64,000 nucleotides of DNA from Marinagarivorans sp. (GTDB taxonomy: Bacteria; Pseudomonadota; Gammaproteobacteria; Pseudomonadales; Cellvibrionaceae), in contig JANQJB010000036.1 of assembly GCA_028281865.1 (NCBI GenBank), forward strand, positions 17,351-81,350, given 5' to 3'. A program made the translations under genes and the position numbers. This document shows positions 26,701-34,792 of this stretch, piece after piece; the first letter of the stretch is position 1, and the number at the start of each line of letters is the position of its first letter. The notes under the pieces are model-generated. The model had not been told where the DNA came from. It saw nothing but the letters and a program-made list of their open reading frames with translations, and made no database searches.

Positions 26701-28608
26701 ACTAGTAACGCACTTGGACCGATTGCCAACATTAATGATTTAGCCACTGGTAGCGTTGCGATTGTCGGAACAGCGGTAGAAGATCAGATATTGACAATCG
26801 CCAATTCGCTTGAAGATGAAGATGGTATTTCGCTGGGTTTTCAGTATCAGTGGATGCGTGATGGGCTTGCCATTGGCGGCGCGACTGAAGCGAATTATCA
26901 AGCCACTCAAACTGATGTCGGTAGTTTAATTACAGTACAAGTAAGCTATACAGACGATTTTGGTAATGGAGAAATATTTTTAAGTGATGCTGTTGGCCCG
27001 ATTGAAAATGTTAACGATGATCCCGTTGGAAATTTAACGATCAGCGGTAATCCAAGCGAGGGCTCAATACTCGTTGCAGGGGTAAATTTTTCCGATCCTG
27101 ATGGGATAAACGGTAATATCCAACTTCAATGGTACCGAGATAATATTTTAATTGCGGGAGCACAACAAGAAAATTATCTGCTCACTGAGGCCGATGTCGG
27201 GCACATTATAGATGTAAGGGCGAGTTATTTGGATGATTATGGTAATGCTGAAACTGTCGTTTCGTTAGGTGTTGGTCCTATTCAAAACATAAACGATTTA
27301 CCGGTAGGGAGCGTTACCATTTCCGGAGTTGCTGAAGAAGATCAAATATTAAGTGCGAATCACAATTTAACTGACGAAGACGGTATAAGTAATACAGTAA
27401 ATTATCAGTGGCTCAGAGACGGCGCTGAGGTAGTAGGAGCGACGAACGCTAATTATCAGCTTGACGATGCAGATGTGGGACGCGAAATTTCGGTGGTGGC
27501 TTCTTACGTTGATGATAACGGTACACTTGAACAAGTATTTAGTGACATTGTCGGTCCTGTCGCCAACGTCAATGACTCTCCTTCCGGTGCGGTAGAAATT
27601 ATCGGCGCTCTGGAGGAGGGAAATTTACTATTCGCAAACATTAGTATTGAAGACGCTGATGGTATTGGTGAGACTATTCAATATGAATGGTTTCGAGACG
27701 GAAGTATTGTTGACGATGAAACCTCGGACAGTTATTTTTTATCAGGCGAAGATGTTGGCTCTGTTATTAGTTTACGTATAACTTATGTCGATGCACATGG
27801 CACAGAAGAGCGAATTTTCGCTGATCCAACAGGCGTTATTTTACCTGCTCCGCTCGATCCATTTTTTAATTCAGAAATTGAAGTTGTTGGCCCGGATACG
27901 TCCGCAGAGGAAATATCAACGGAAGAGGAAATAAACGTCCAAGAGGAAATAATAAACGCTCAAACTGAAGAAGTTACAGCAGAGCAGGCTTCCTCGGAGC
28001 AACAAGCCAACACTAATACAGATGGTACGGCTGATTCAACCCAGGGCGTAAGTGCCGCATCACTAGCGTTAGATCAAAATATTACTGAACGCAGCCTCTT
28101 CGATGTCGTGGCTGGATCAGCGCTCGATCAAAATGATACTAATTTATCGCTAGAACAAATTTCCGATATAAATACGGCGTATCTCGACGGTTCAAGTTAT
28201 TCGAATACGGAAATTAACAATGCTTACTCTATAAAGGTACAGAGCGTCGCTTTTTTAGAAAGTGCTTTTGACTCTGTCGCAACGTCCATGATGAGTAACT
28301 TAACTATTTTAAAGTCCTCCGGCTTTGAACAAGAAATCGAAAAGGTTAAAAAAGATCTCGAAGAGGATAGAACTTTAATTGATGTTGCGATTGTGGGTGG
28401 AAGTGCCGCTTTTACGACCGGTTTCTCCGTCGGTTACGTGATATGGACACTGCGTTCAGGAATTATTGCGAGCAGCGTGCTAAGTGCTTTGCCCGCCTGG
28501 CGTTTTGTCGACCCGCTACCCATTTTACGCGATATAAATCATCAAGAAGACGAAGAAGATGAATCCTTAGAATCAATGGTGAGTAAAAATAACAACGATG
28601 AAAATTAA
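20767..28608 (+). CDS. Giant LEPR-motif surface protein with beta-helix and Ig-like repeats
   Basis: A 2613-residue predicted surface protein. The N-terminus is basic, followed by the LEPRILLSAD motif (34-43) known from large repetitive surface proteins (LEPR-XLL domain). There is no ordinary signal peptide, so this motif may itself direct export. Two tandem modules of about 650 residues (from about 134 and 786) each start with a SLREAITAAN/SLAEAITAAN block and run as parallel beta-helix repeats (NVISGN, NYIGL). Ten Ig-like repeats of about 93 residues follow (1436-2358; YQWxRDG, DVG, SYTDD). After an acidic Glu/Gln segment comes a hydrophobic helix (about 2540-2575) with PAWRFVDPLPIL at its end, a likely membrane anchor. 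No RTX nonapeptides are seen. Its last codons overlap the histidine kinase gene by 11 nt. Likely role: adhesion or polysaccharide contact. Confidence 0.92.
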   Translation: MKAVFKRFWKNSKLPIAKAVHEHICTERMKVEKLEPRILLSADTIGGLDLGTEDNNNFDTIEKTTQNFISDLTQVKGKANNKSHDFQVEQKPAALDLDLLAAYLNATSDSDETNDSDTFIDRQVQPEQKVFLKTITVDTARDYTSSDGDWGDTSDIDSLIANPGADGEISLREAITAANATLNVDGADVINFDLSGSNRISIIDDLPGIDDALIIDGTSDPNFTSSPIITIDGEATHDGFVINASDSTIRGLVLVDFSDDGVDLNGNNNSIVGSYIGLESDGVTKNGSADDGVTVSGQGNTIGGVNVADRNVISGNDGSGIRISGASASNNYVTGNYIGLTADGNSGAGNTVNGIDIEIGANSNFIGVSGAGNVISGNNFGIYIISSATTNNQISANYIGLNAAGDSAVPNLHGIELVGSSRNTTIGGSLAGEGNVISGNTGSGINAHDQIEDTVVVGNIIGLAADGDTQLGNSNDGINVWGGAKNFIIGGNSAAERNIISGNLDNGIHIVGKQSTGVEIYGNYIGTDITGTKARGNAFAGIDIFGSGSVIIGNDSGGGNVISGNKDTGIHIHEEDASDAIIVGNIIGTSPDLTIELGNTNAGIKIETNVDDLVIGGATNAGSNIITNNGLGISIDGIDSNRNDILVNRIYNNSGLGIDLNDDGVTANDLGDADLGANDNANYPTVTSAEVNGTSITISGTLNTNSNRSATLHFYANAIADPSGHGEGEIYIGSYDVVTDGSGNASFETTFNGISFSAGYYITATSTTSAGTSEYSSQYLSTLRRTIVNTNSDIIDGDTTSLDTLRATPGADGLISLAEAITAANNTTNNGAADVIHFDLSGSNIITLTQNLPVITEAIYIDGSSDPNFISSPIVTIDGNENFRGLVLNTNDSTIKALSIVGALDDGLIIVGDDNTIIGNYIGIESDGISVNANSRDGISISGSNNVIGGTELTDRNVIAGNGNAGIYISGSTSNNNAVHNNYLGLDANGAILATPGDIGVLLASGANNNLIGGDTDNKRNIISGHSEFGIHITGIDTDENNIQGNFIGTSVDGESSVGNNVGIQIDLGASDTNIGGANSGEGNLVSGNSFIGILITGSTTLGTEIKGNIIGLDKDGEAALGNSDDGIAIRDGSSNNFIGGLTANERNVISGNGDVGIIFRDSGTSNNTVVGNYIGSDATGEIEFGNRMGIRITNANDNIIGSVGAGNLIVGNQTNGIDIKGANATNNIIVANIIGTNATKNKDLGNTGSGIHIGDSASDTVIGGNAINQANVILHNNYGILIQETSTENSILINEIHQNATLGIELNEDGIDTNDPLDADSGANHRTNFPVITTAMVNGTDLVLRGTLLTQADADSTIRFFVNQNSELDGHGEGEQFIGSTLVTANAQGEVSFNITLTGASIPAGRYITATSTVNNNTSEFSAQTLTENYSNTLPNGEVSISGIAEEGSTLTASHTLTDADGLSGSITFQWRRDGFDIAGETGTDYVLAEEDIGSTITVVASYTDDFGNDEVVESAAAGPVLNVNSLPTGTVTISGTFVQGEMLTASNTIADEDGLSGEINYQWYRDNVEISGATEATYLLSQDDVGANISVTARYTDDQATNETVSSASFGPIGNVNDTPTGDLSIIGSALQGQTLTLVEDIDDLDGVNAMSFQWFRDNEIIDGETSMTYVLTQNDVGSNIHAVATYLDDFDEPSQVVSNTMGPIANANDLPSGSVNLSGTAREGETLTVTNSLGDIDGISGSINYQWYRNGEVIDGANSENYQLTQLDVGATIYVVANYVDDYGTAENMSSNILGPVENSNDTPTGSVTISGVAREGEILTAANTLADVDGISQPIVYQWLRDGTIIAGETNTNYSLTLEDVGALISVRASYTDDGGFAEQVLSNVIGPIDIYNTEPTGNLLINGSPTEGQTLTINDTIDDSDGIASARAYQWLRDGSIIGGATESNYTLTQQDVGTQVTAQLSFTDGKGKDEVITSNALGPIANINDLATGSVAIVGTAVEDQILTIANSLEDEDGISLGFQYQWMRDGLAIGGATEANYQATQTDVGSLITVQVSYTDDFGNGEIFLSDAVGPIENVNDDPVGNLTISGNPSEGSILVAGVNFSDPDGINGNIQLQWYRDNILIAGAQQENYLLTEADVGHIIDVRASYLDDYGNAETVVSLGVGPIQNINDLPVGSVTISGVAEEDQILSANHNLTDEDGISNTVNYQWLRDGAEVVGATNANYQLDDADVGREISVVASYVDDNGTLEQVFSDIVGPVANVNDSPSGAVEIIGALEEGNLLFANISIEDADGIGETIQYEWFRDGSIVDDETSDSYFLSGEDVGSVISLRITYVDAHGTEERIFADPTGVILPAPLDPFFNSEIEVVGPDTSAEEISTEEEINVQEEIINAQTEEVTAEQASSEQQANTNTDGTADSTQGVSAASLALDQNITERSLFDVVAGSALDQNDTNLSLEQISDINTAYLDGSSYSNTEINNAYSIKVQSVAFLESAFDSVATSMMSNLTILKSSGFEQEIEKVKKDLEEDRTLIDVAIVGGSAAFTTGFSVGYVIWTLRSGIIASSVLSALPAWRFVDPLPILRDINHQEDEEDESLESMVSKNNNDEN
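20866..20895 (+). other. LEPR-XLL motif coding segment
   Basis: Codes for LEPRILLSAD at residues 34-43 of the surface protein. The motif occurs near the N-terminus of very large repetitive exported proteins in diverse bacteria and is suspected to act in sorting; its mechanism is not established to my knowledge. Confidence 0.75.
21166..25050 (+). repeat. Tandem duplication of a ~650-residue beta-helix module
   Basis: Two homologous segments (about 21166-23121 and 23122-25050) share order of blocks: PGADG-SLxEAITAAN, DVINFDLSG/DVIHFDLSG, IDGTSDPNF/IDGSSDPNF, the NVISGN/NYIG helix rungs, a GANDNANYP/GANHRTNFP junction and a GHGEGE-YITATST closing domain. Divergence is large at DNA level, so the duplication is old and unlikely to recombine readily. 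Confidence 0.8.
25072..27840 (+). repeat. Ten Ig-like/cadherin-like repeats of about 93 residues
   Basis: Repeats begin at P-T/S/V-G positions starting 25072, 25351, 25630, 25906 and so on to 27580; average period is about 279 nt (93 residues). Each has SGxAxEGxxL, LxDxDGI, YQWxRDG, YxLTxxDVG and GPIxNxND blocks. Acidic DxDG and linker NDxP residues suggest calcium binding or rigid linkers, which is inference. Confidence 0.85.
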
Positions 28609-31162
28609 TTTTCGCTGGTTTAAACGGCAGACGACAAAATTTAGAATCACCATTGGGATGGTTAGTATTATTATAACTGTGTTGTTGCTTGCAGTTTTTC
28701 TAGGTTTGTTCCCAGACGAGAGGAAAGCGCGTCTTGAAGCTCGAGTCAGCTTGGCAGAAATAGTAGCGGCCAATAGCACGCTTATGATTTCTCAGCGCAA
28801 TATTGTGCGTATGAAAACGTTGTTAGAGCTCGTGGTTGAGAGAAATGAAGATATTGTAAGGGCAGTTATTACCGATTCGTCCGCTGAGGAAGTCGTGATA
28901 ATTGGCAGCGAAGTGTCTGAAAACCTGATTGAAGTTAGCGTCCCAATTTATCAATCGAACGAACGATGGGGGGAAGTAAAACTTTGGTTTACGCCGCTTT
29001 ATCCCAACGGTTGGATCGGTTTTTTTTATCAGCCAGCAGTGCACCTCATATTGTTCGTTGCAGTGTTTGGATTCGTCATTTTATTTTTATACCTTGGTCG
29101 CATTTTAAAATTACTTGACCCTTCGCAGGCAATCCCAGATCGTGTACGCAGTGCACTTGATACCATGGCGGAAGGCTTGTTGGTACTAGATTCACGTGAA
29201 AATATCGTGTTGGCAAACGAGTCTTTTTCAACGTTGGTCAAAATGTCCAAAGAAGATTTAATTGGTATAAAAGCTTCGAGGTTTAAATGGACCAATGACG
29301 CAAATTTGACTCTGGACGGAAAGTCTACACCTTGGAATAAAGCGTTAAAAACTCAAGAAGTGGATATTGGTCAACGAATTCGCTTACAACTTTCTCCCGA
29401 AGAACAACGCACATTTATTGTTAACTGTTCACCTGTACTAGGTGAGAGTGGTAAAGCGGGTGGCGTACTCGTGAGTTTCGATGATGTAACCTTGCTTGAT
29501 TTAAAAGAAAAGGAATTAGAAAAATCAAAACTTGAAGCTGAGCAGGCTAATCAAACCAAAAGTGACTTTCTTGCTAATATGAGTCACGAAATAAGAACTC
29601 CGATGAATGCCATTATGGGTTTTACCGAGATTTTGAGGCGTGGCTATGGTAAAGGTGTACACGCAAAGCAACACTTGGAGACTATAGCGAAAAACAGCGC
29701 GCATCTGCTCGATTTAATTAACGATATTCTCGATTTGTCCAAGGTCGAATCAGGCTCTATTGAAGTCGAAATTATTCCATGTGCGCTGCATGAAGTCATT
29801 ATGGATGTTATACAAGTGATGTCTGTAAATGCAGAACGAAAAGGAGTGTTATTATCTTACAAACCCACCGGGCCTTTACCTGCGACTATTAATACAGATC
29901 CTGCAAGAGTTAGGCAGATTATTACTAATTTGATTGGCAATGCAATTAAATTTACCGAGAGCGGCGGTATCGACGTTATTACACGTTTTGATCCAAAAAA
30001 CAAAAATAAATTGTTGTATATTGACGTTGTAGATACCGGGATTGGTATGGATAAGGAACAATGTCAGAAAATATTCGATCCATTTGTTCAGGCAGACTCT
30101 TCGATTACACGAAGATTTGGCGGAACTGGCCTTGGTTTAACAATTAGTAAACGCTTTGCCGAAGCCTTGGGTGGAGATATTGAGGTTAGCAGTGAACCTC
30201 AAAAAGGTAGCAAATTTACCGTTAGTATTGCCTATGGCGACATTCAGAAAATTAGCTTTTTGCAGCCAAATAAACTTACCGCGTTTCACAATAGCGAGGC
30301 CAAGACTGAACGCCTGTCATGGACTTTTGAGCCTGCTGACGTTTTAGTGGTTGATGATGGCGAGGAAAACAGGTCTTTAGTGCAGCTTGTGCTCGAGCAT
30401 TCAGGTTTAACGGTGGAGGTAGCGAGAGACGGCTTAGAGGGAATGGAAAAAGCGCTTGCAGGTGATTTCGAATTAGTTCTTATGGATGTCCAAATGCCTG
30501 TTATGGACGGATACACGGCGATAAAAAATCTGCGCCAAAAAAGTTTTGCCAAACCAGTTGTTGCGCTGACTGCGCATGCGATGAAAGGAATCGAGGAAAA
30601 ATGTAAAGACGCTGGATTTGACGGCTACTTGGCTAAACCGATAAAAATTGATGAGATGTTGAATTACATATCACAGTGGCTTGCCGGGCAGCCCGTCGTC
30701 GATTTGGGTTCAGATTTGATAGACGAAATGCAAAATATCGCTATGTCTGATGATGAGGCTCTAAAAGAAGATACGACAAATGCCAGTGATAACAATGGTT
30801 CGACTAATTCTATTGTGTCTTCCATGCAGGATAATCCGCGTTATCGCCCAGTATTAATTAAGTTTGTAGAGCGTTTAGCGTGTCAGATAAATGCGATGGA
30901 CGACGCTTTTGGCAAACGTGATCTTGATGAAGTGGCCCATTTAGCGCACTGGCTGAAAGGCTCTGCGGGAACAGTGGGCTATGATTCGTTTACACAGCCT
31001 GCTGCGGCACTTGAGAATGCCGCTCTGGAAGGAAATATAAACGCTATTCCTTTAAAGCTGATTGAAATAAAAGTTATGTATCGTCAAATTAGGCTCGACG
31101 ATTTTGAACTCCCGGTGCTTTCTAACACACAATCTGTGACTCAGCGAAGTGTCGGAGGGTAG
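28598..31162 (+). CDS. Hybrid sensor histidine kinase (PAS-HisKA-HATPase-REC-Hpt)
   Basis: An 854-residue membrane kinase. Transmembrane helices at about 18-40 and 148-170 enclose a periplasmic sensor of about 105 residues. A PAS-like domain follows (190-300), then HisKA with phosphorylatable His 330 (NMSHEIRTP), HATPase (NAIKF, DTGIGM, GTGLGL), a receiver with Asp 630 (LMDVQMPVMDG) and a C-terminal Hpt domain with His 784 (HWLKGS). No DNA-binding output, so the phosphate must be passed to a separate regulator; the REC-GGDEF-EAL gene downstream is the natural partner. The start codon lies inside the end of the surface protein gene (11-nt overlap), pointing to translational coupling and a dedicated role in sensing the state of that protein. 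Confidence 0.92.
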   Translation: MKINFRWFKRQTTKFRITIGMVSIIITVLLLAVFLGLFPDERKARLEARVSLAEIVAANSTLMISQRNIVRMKTLLELVVERNEDIVRAVITDSSAEEVVIIGSEVSENLIEVSVPIYQSNERWGEVKLWFTPLYPNGWIGFFYQPAVHLILFVAVFGFVILFLYLGRILKLLDPSQAIPDRVRSALDTMAEGLLVLDSRENIVLANESFSTLVKMSKEDLIGIKASRFKWTNDANLTLDGKSTPWNKALKTQEVDIGQRIRLQLSPEEQRTFIVNCSPVLGESGKAGGVLVSFDDVTLLDLKEKELEKSKLEAEQANQTKSDFLANMSHEIRTPMNAIMGFTEILRRGYGKGVHAKQHLETIAKNSAHLLDLINDILDLSKVESGSIEVEIIPCALHEVIMDVIQVMSVNAERKGVLLSYKPTGPLPATINTDPARVRQIITNLIGNAIKFTESGGIDVITRFDPKNKNKLLYIDVVDTGIGMDKEQCQKIFDPFVQADSSITRRFGGTGLGLTISKRFAEALGGDIEVSSEPQKGSKFTVSIAYGDIQKISFLQPNKLTAFHNSEAKTERLSWTFEPADVLVVDDGEENRSLVQLVLEHSGLTVEVARDGLEGMEKALAGDFELVLMDVQMPVMDGYTAIKNLRQKSFAKPVVALTAHAMKGIEEKCKDAGFDGYLAKPIKIDEMLNYISQWLAGQPVVDLGSDLIDEMQNIAMSDDEALKEDTTNASDNNGSTNSIVSSMQDNPRYRPVLIKFVERLACQINAMDDAFGKRDLDEVAHLAHWLKGSAGTVGYDSFTQPAAALENAALEGNINAIPLKLIEIKVMYRQIRLDDFELPVLSNTQSVTQRSVGG

Positions 31163-31392
31163 TATCTAGAGGACAGTTGTAGGGTTGAGAGAGAAGCACG
31201 ACCGCTGTCAGAAAATTCCTTATTCGATTTTGCTACAACTCAAGATTTTGGTTAACTTATGAGCAAAAGCCGATCTATACTTAAAATAGAGCCTTTTTAA
31301 ATGCGCTTTTTTGGTTACGCACGTAAAACTATTGTAAGCAAAATATCTGCATTGGATAAATGATATTAACATAGATTATTTCGGTAAGTTAT

Positions 31393-33228
31393 ATGCAGTA
31401 TTATCCGAAGAGTCGTAGCCTACAACTGGAAGTTGAAAACTTGTCTAGTGAATGGTTGTCGGATCCCGATTTTAAAGACGCCGTTATCATGATGGTCGAT
31501 GACGAACCACTCGTCATGGAAATGCTTCAAACTATTTTGGAAGAGCACGGCTATAAAAATTTTGTTCAGATAGACGATTCGCGGCAGGCAATTGAAGCCG
31601 TTAATCAACAACAACCCGATGTTCTGCTACTCGATTTAAAAATGCCGCACCTAGATGGTATCGCGATCCTTGAAGCACTTAGAAAAAATTCAAAGACACA
31701 ATATTTGTCTGTTATTGTTTTAACATCTTCAGACGATTCGTTAACAAAACTGCGTGTTTTAGAGCTGGGTGCAACAGATTTTCTTGCTAAACCAGTAGAC
31801 CCGAGTGAGCTGGTATTGAGGTTGAGAAATACTTTAACTATTAAAGCCTACCAGGACAAACTCGCGTATTATGACCCCCTCACGAAGTTACCTAATAGAA
31901 AACTTTTTATTGAACGTCTGCAATGGGCAATAAAATTTGCCGAGCGCGAAAATCATCGTGTTGCAGTAATGAATGTAGCGATCGATCGTTTTCAACAAGT
32001 CAATAATAGCTTGGGCACACGTATGGGCGATCAGCTTTTGCAGCAGATTGCAGGCCGACTGATCAACAGTTTACGAAAGAGTGATGCTTCATCTCGCGCC
32101 GCCGTAGGTCCAATCGGGCGCAATATTGCGCGACTGAGCGGCGATGAATTTGCGATTTTATTACCTATCATAAAATCTAAAGCTGCCAAAGGTATATTAA
32201 CTGTCGCGACTAATATTCGAGAGGTATTAAAAGAAGCGTTCTTACTTGATGGTAATGAAGTTTTCGTTACCGCCAGTATTGGTGTTGCGATATGTCCAAA
32301 CGATGCGGAAGATTCAGACACCTTAATGAAGCAAGCTGGCGCAGCAACAACGTTTGCAAAAGAAAACGGCCGGGATTGCTTTCAGTTTTATTCAAAGGAA
32401 ATTAGCGAGGCTTCAAAACGTCGCTTGAGCATTGAATCCGGCTTGCGGAGAGCACTAGATCGCTCGGAACTTTCACTTTATTACCAACCAAAGGTAGATG
32501 CCAGTTCGGAAAAAATTACAGGAGTAGAGGCCTTGCTTCGTTGGGAGAGGCCGAGTGAAGGTTTGGTTATGCCCGGTGAGTTTATACCGGTTGCAGAAGA
32601 GACAGGTATTATCACGCAAATTGGTGAGTGGGTGCTTGAAGAAGCCTGTCGACAATCTACTCGCTGGAACGAGATGGGTTTTAAAGACTTAAAAATGTCG
32701 ATCAATGTATCGACTCAGCAATTTCGTGGTTCGAATTTTCCCAATGCAATAGAAAAAGTGTTAAAAAGAAGCGGCTTACGGCCACAAAATCTTTTTGTTG
32801 AAATAACTGAAGGCATGTTAATTGGTGACATACAAAAAATTAGTGATATTCTGTTTGAAATCAAGGCAACAGGATGTTGTATTTCAATAGACGACTTTGG
32901 AACGGGATATTCTTCATTTAACTATCTTAAAAGTTTTCCTATCGACGAGCTGAAAATTGACCGCTCTTTTATAATAGATATCGCCGACGAATATGATGAT
33001 CAAGCTATTGTTAGCGCGATGGTTGCGATGGCAAAATTGTTAGAACTCAGAGTTGTCGCTGAAGGTGTTGAACACATCCAGCAATTAGAGTTTTTACAAG
33101 CGCTCGAATGTGACACGATTCAAGGGTACTATTATTCAAGACCACTTTCAGTAACGGAATTTGAAGCTTACTATAGAACGCGAAATTTTAATGCCAAGAT
33201 TCGCGATAAAGATTACGCTGTAAAATAG
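31393..33228 (+). CDS. REC-GGDEF-EAL response regulator (c-di-GMP turnover)
   Basis: A 611-residue cytosolic regulator. The receiver (about 30-150) has phosphoacceptor Asp 81 (LLDLKMPHLDG) and the conserved KP. The GGDEF domain carries SGDEF (249-253), a tolerated variant. The EAL domain has EALLRW (Glu 379), the NVS, EITEG, DDFGTGYSS, LKIDRSF, AEGVE and QGYY elements, so all metal and catalytic residues expected of an active phosphodiesterase are present. The combination predicts phosphorylation-controlled c-di-GMP breakdown or synthesis; net direction cannot be read from sequence. It follows the hybrid kinase by 230 bp on the same strand. Confidence 0.93.
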   Translation: MQYYPKSRSLQLEVENLSSEWLSDPDFKDAVIMMVDDEPLVMEMLQTILEEHGYKNFVQIDDSRQAIEAVNQQQPDVLLLDLKMPHLDGIAILEALRKNSKTQYLSVIVLTSSDDSLTKLRVLELGATDFLAKPVDPSELVLRLRNTLTIKAYQDKLAYYDPLTKLPNRKLFIERLQWAIKFAERENHRVAVMNVAIDRFQQVNNSLGTRMGDQLLQQIAGRLINSLRKSDASSRAAVGPIGRNIARLSGDEFAILLPIIKSKAAKGILTVATNIREVLKEAFLLDGNEVFVTASIGVAICPNDAEDSDTLMKQAGAATTFAKENGRDCFQFYSKEISEASKRRLSIESGLRRALDRSELSLYYQPKVDASSEKITGVEALLRWERPSEGLVMPGEFIPVAEETGIITQIGEWVLEEACRQSTRWNEMGFKDLKMSINVSTQQFRGSNFPNAIEKVLKRSGLRPQNLFVEITEGMLIGDIQKISDILFEIKATGCCISIDDFGTGYSSFNYLKSFPIDELKIDRSFIIDIADEYDDQAIVSAMVAMAKLLELRVVAEGVEHIQQLEFLQALECDTIQGYYYSRPLSVTEFEAYYRTRNFNAKIRDKDYAVK

Positions 33229-33319
33229 TCTGATATTAAAAATATTCTAACTACTGTTGTCCAAAATCAATAAAATCAGTAGGCTATTAATAGAGTTGGG
33301 CTATTTCTGAACAACGTAA

Positions 33320-34792
33320 CTAAGCGATGGCTTTAGTTACGCTGTTTTGGTACGCCAGCGGTAGCGAGAAGTAAAAACATGCTCCTCCCTCAGGGGAGTT
33401 CTTATAAGCAATACTACCTCCCATAGATTGGATAGCTTGTTTTACGATAGCGAGGCCGAGACCAAACGAATGGCTAGTTTCACCTTGGGTATTTGAAGAA
33501 AACGCCTCGAATAGCTTTGCTTGTTTATGCTCGTCAACTCCAGGACCATTGTCAGTTACATAGGTTGTAACAAGGTTTTCGTCTAAGCTTGTGGTGATAG
33601 TAATTTTTGAGTTAGGTGGCGAAAATTTAATGGCGTTGGACAGTAAATTTTGGAAAACTTGATTAACTAAAAAAGTATTTCCGAGTACCGTTGACGTATC
33701 CGCATCAATTTGATTTGATATTTCAATATCTTTTTCAGTGAGCATCTCTACAATAAGTTCACAAACAAATGTACTGGAATCGTAAAGTGAGATGGTTTCC
33801 GTCGGAATTTCAGTGCTTGAATTTAGACGGCAAAATAACAGGCATGTTTCGACTAGGCCTTTCATTTGGTTAATACTATTTTTAATAATTGTTTCTAACC
33901 TTTGAGTGTTTTTTGTAGTTTCATGCAGTTTGCACAAGCGGTTAAAGCCCAAGTTAAAGGCGTTTAACGGCGTACGTATATCGTGGCCCATAATCCGTAG
34001 CATAAAACGGGTATTGTCCATTTGCTGTTCTATCTGACGACTGCGAATTATCTCAGACGCGATACGATTGATACGGCAGATAAACTCTTCGGGCGAAAAG
34101 GGTTTTTGGATAAAATCGTCAGCGCCGGACTTAAGAAACTTAACAGCTGTCAACTCTTCTCCATGAGCAGAAACACCGATTATCGCTAGCTCTGAGTGAG
34201 AGTAGCGTTCGCGTAAACTAGACAGTAGTTCAACGCCGCAGGTTCCTGGTAGATGTTGATCTAGCACTAATATGTCAATTGACTCCTCTTTACTTTCAAA
34301 AAGAGCGTACGCATCTTCCGCTGATTCAACAGTTATAACATTAAACCCTTGATTTTGTGTCAAATGTGCCATAAGTTCCGCAGCGGCTGGAGAATCTTCG
34401 ACAATTAGCACATTTAATTGCTCATTATGCCAAATCTGTTCGCAGGTATTAGCCAAACGCTCAAGAGTTTGCGTCCCCGATTTAACGATGTAGTCGGCAA
34501 TTGGGCGTGTGCAGACTAAATCTCGGAGCGTATCGGAGACTGTCGCCGTAAAAACGATAGTGATGATATGTGCATCTAGCAGTTTATCGAGTAATTTTAG
34601 AGAATTGGCATCTTCGATAGAGAGATTGGTTATGGCCAAAAAGTAATCATCTGGTGAAAGTTGTAACTCGTCAAGTTCAACGTATGAACTTACGTGTGTC
34701 ACTCTAAATCGAAAGTCTTCGAGCACAGACTTTAGCGCATTAGCTTGTGATACTGAATTTTCGATAACGAGTATACTGCGATCTGAAAACAT
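33320..34792 (-). CDS. Soluble double-receiver histidine kinase (REC-REC-HisKA-HATPase)
   Basis: A 490-residue protein without membrane segments. The first receiver (1-115) has Asn 56 where the phosphoacceptor Asp is expected (AITNLS) but keeps the lysine of DYIVKS, so it is probably a pseudo-receiver. The second receiver (about 130-245) has Asp 178 (LVLDQHLPG) and KPF. HisKA carries His 270 (MGHDIRTPL) and the HATPase has NAIKF, DNGPGVD and GLGLAI. Such proteins receive input from another kinase and act as signalling hubs. It is divergent from the RegB-like gene with 148 bp between. Partner unknown. Confidence 0.9.
   Translation of the reverse strand: MFSDRSILVIENSVSQANALKSVLEDFRFRVTHVSSYVELDELQLSPDDYFLAITNLSIEDANSLKLLDKLLDAHIITIVFTATVSDTLRDLVCTRPIADYIVKSGTQTLERLANTCEQIWHNEQLNVLIVEDSPAAAELMAHLTQNQGFNVITVESAEDAYALFESKEESIDILVLDQHLPGTCGVELLSSLRERYSHSELAIIGVSAHGEELTAVKFLKSGADDFIQKPFSPEEFICRINRIASEIIRSRQIEQQMDNTRFMLRIMGHDIRTPLNAFNLGFNRLCKLHETTKNTQRLETIIKNSINQMKGLVETCLLFCRLNSSTEIPTETISLYDSSTFVCELIVEMLTEKDIEISNQIDADTSTVLGNTFLVNQVFQNLLSNAIKFSPPNSKITITTSLDENLVTTYVTDNGPGVDEHKQAKLFEAFSSNTQGETSHSFGLGLAIVKQAIQSMGGSIAYKNSPEGGACFYFSLPLAYQNSVTKAIA

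Noticed and set aside
20767..28608. RTX-type calcium-binding nonapeptides or a type I secretion signal in the giant protein
   Set aside because: No GGxGxDxxx repeats are visible, and the C-terminus is a membrane helix rather than a type I signal.
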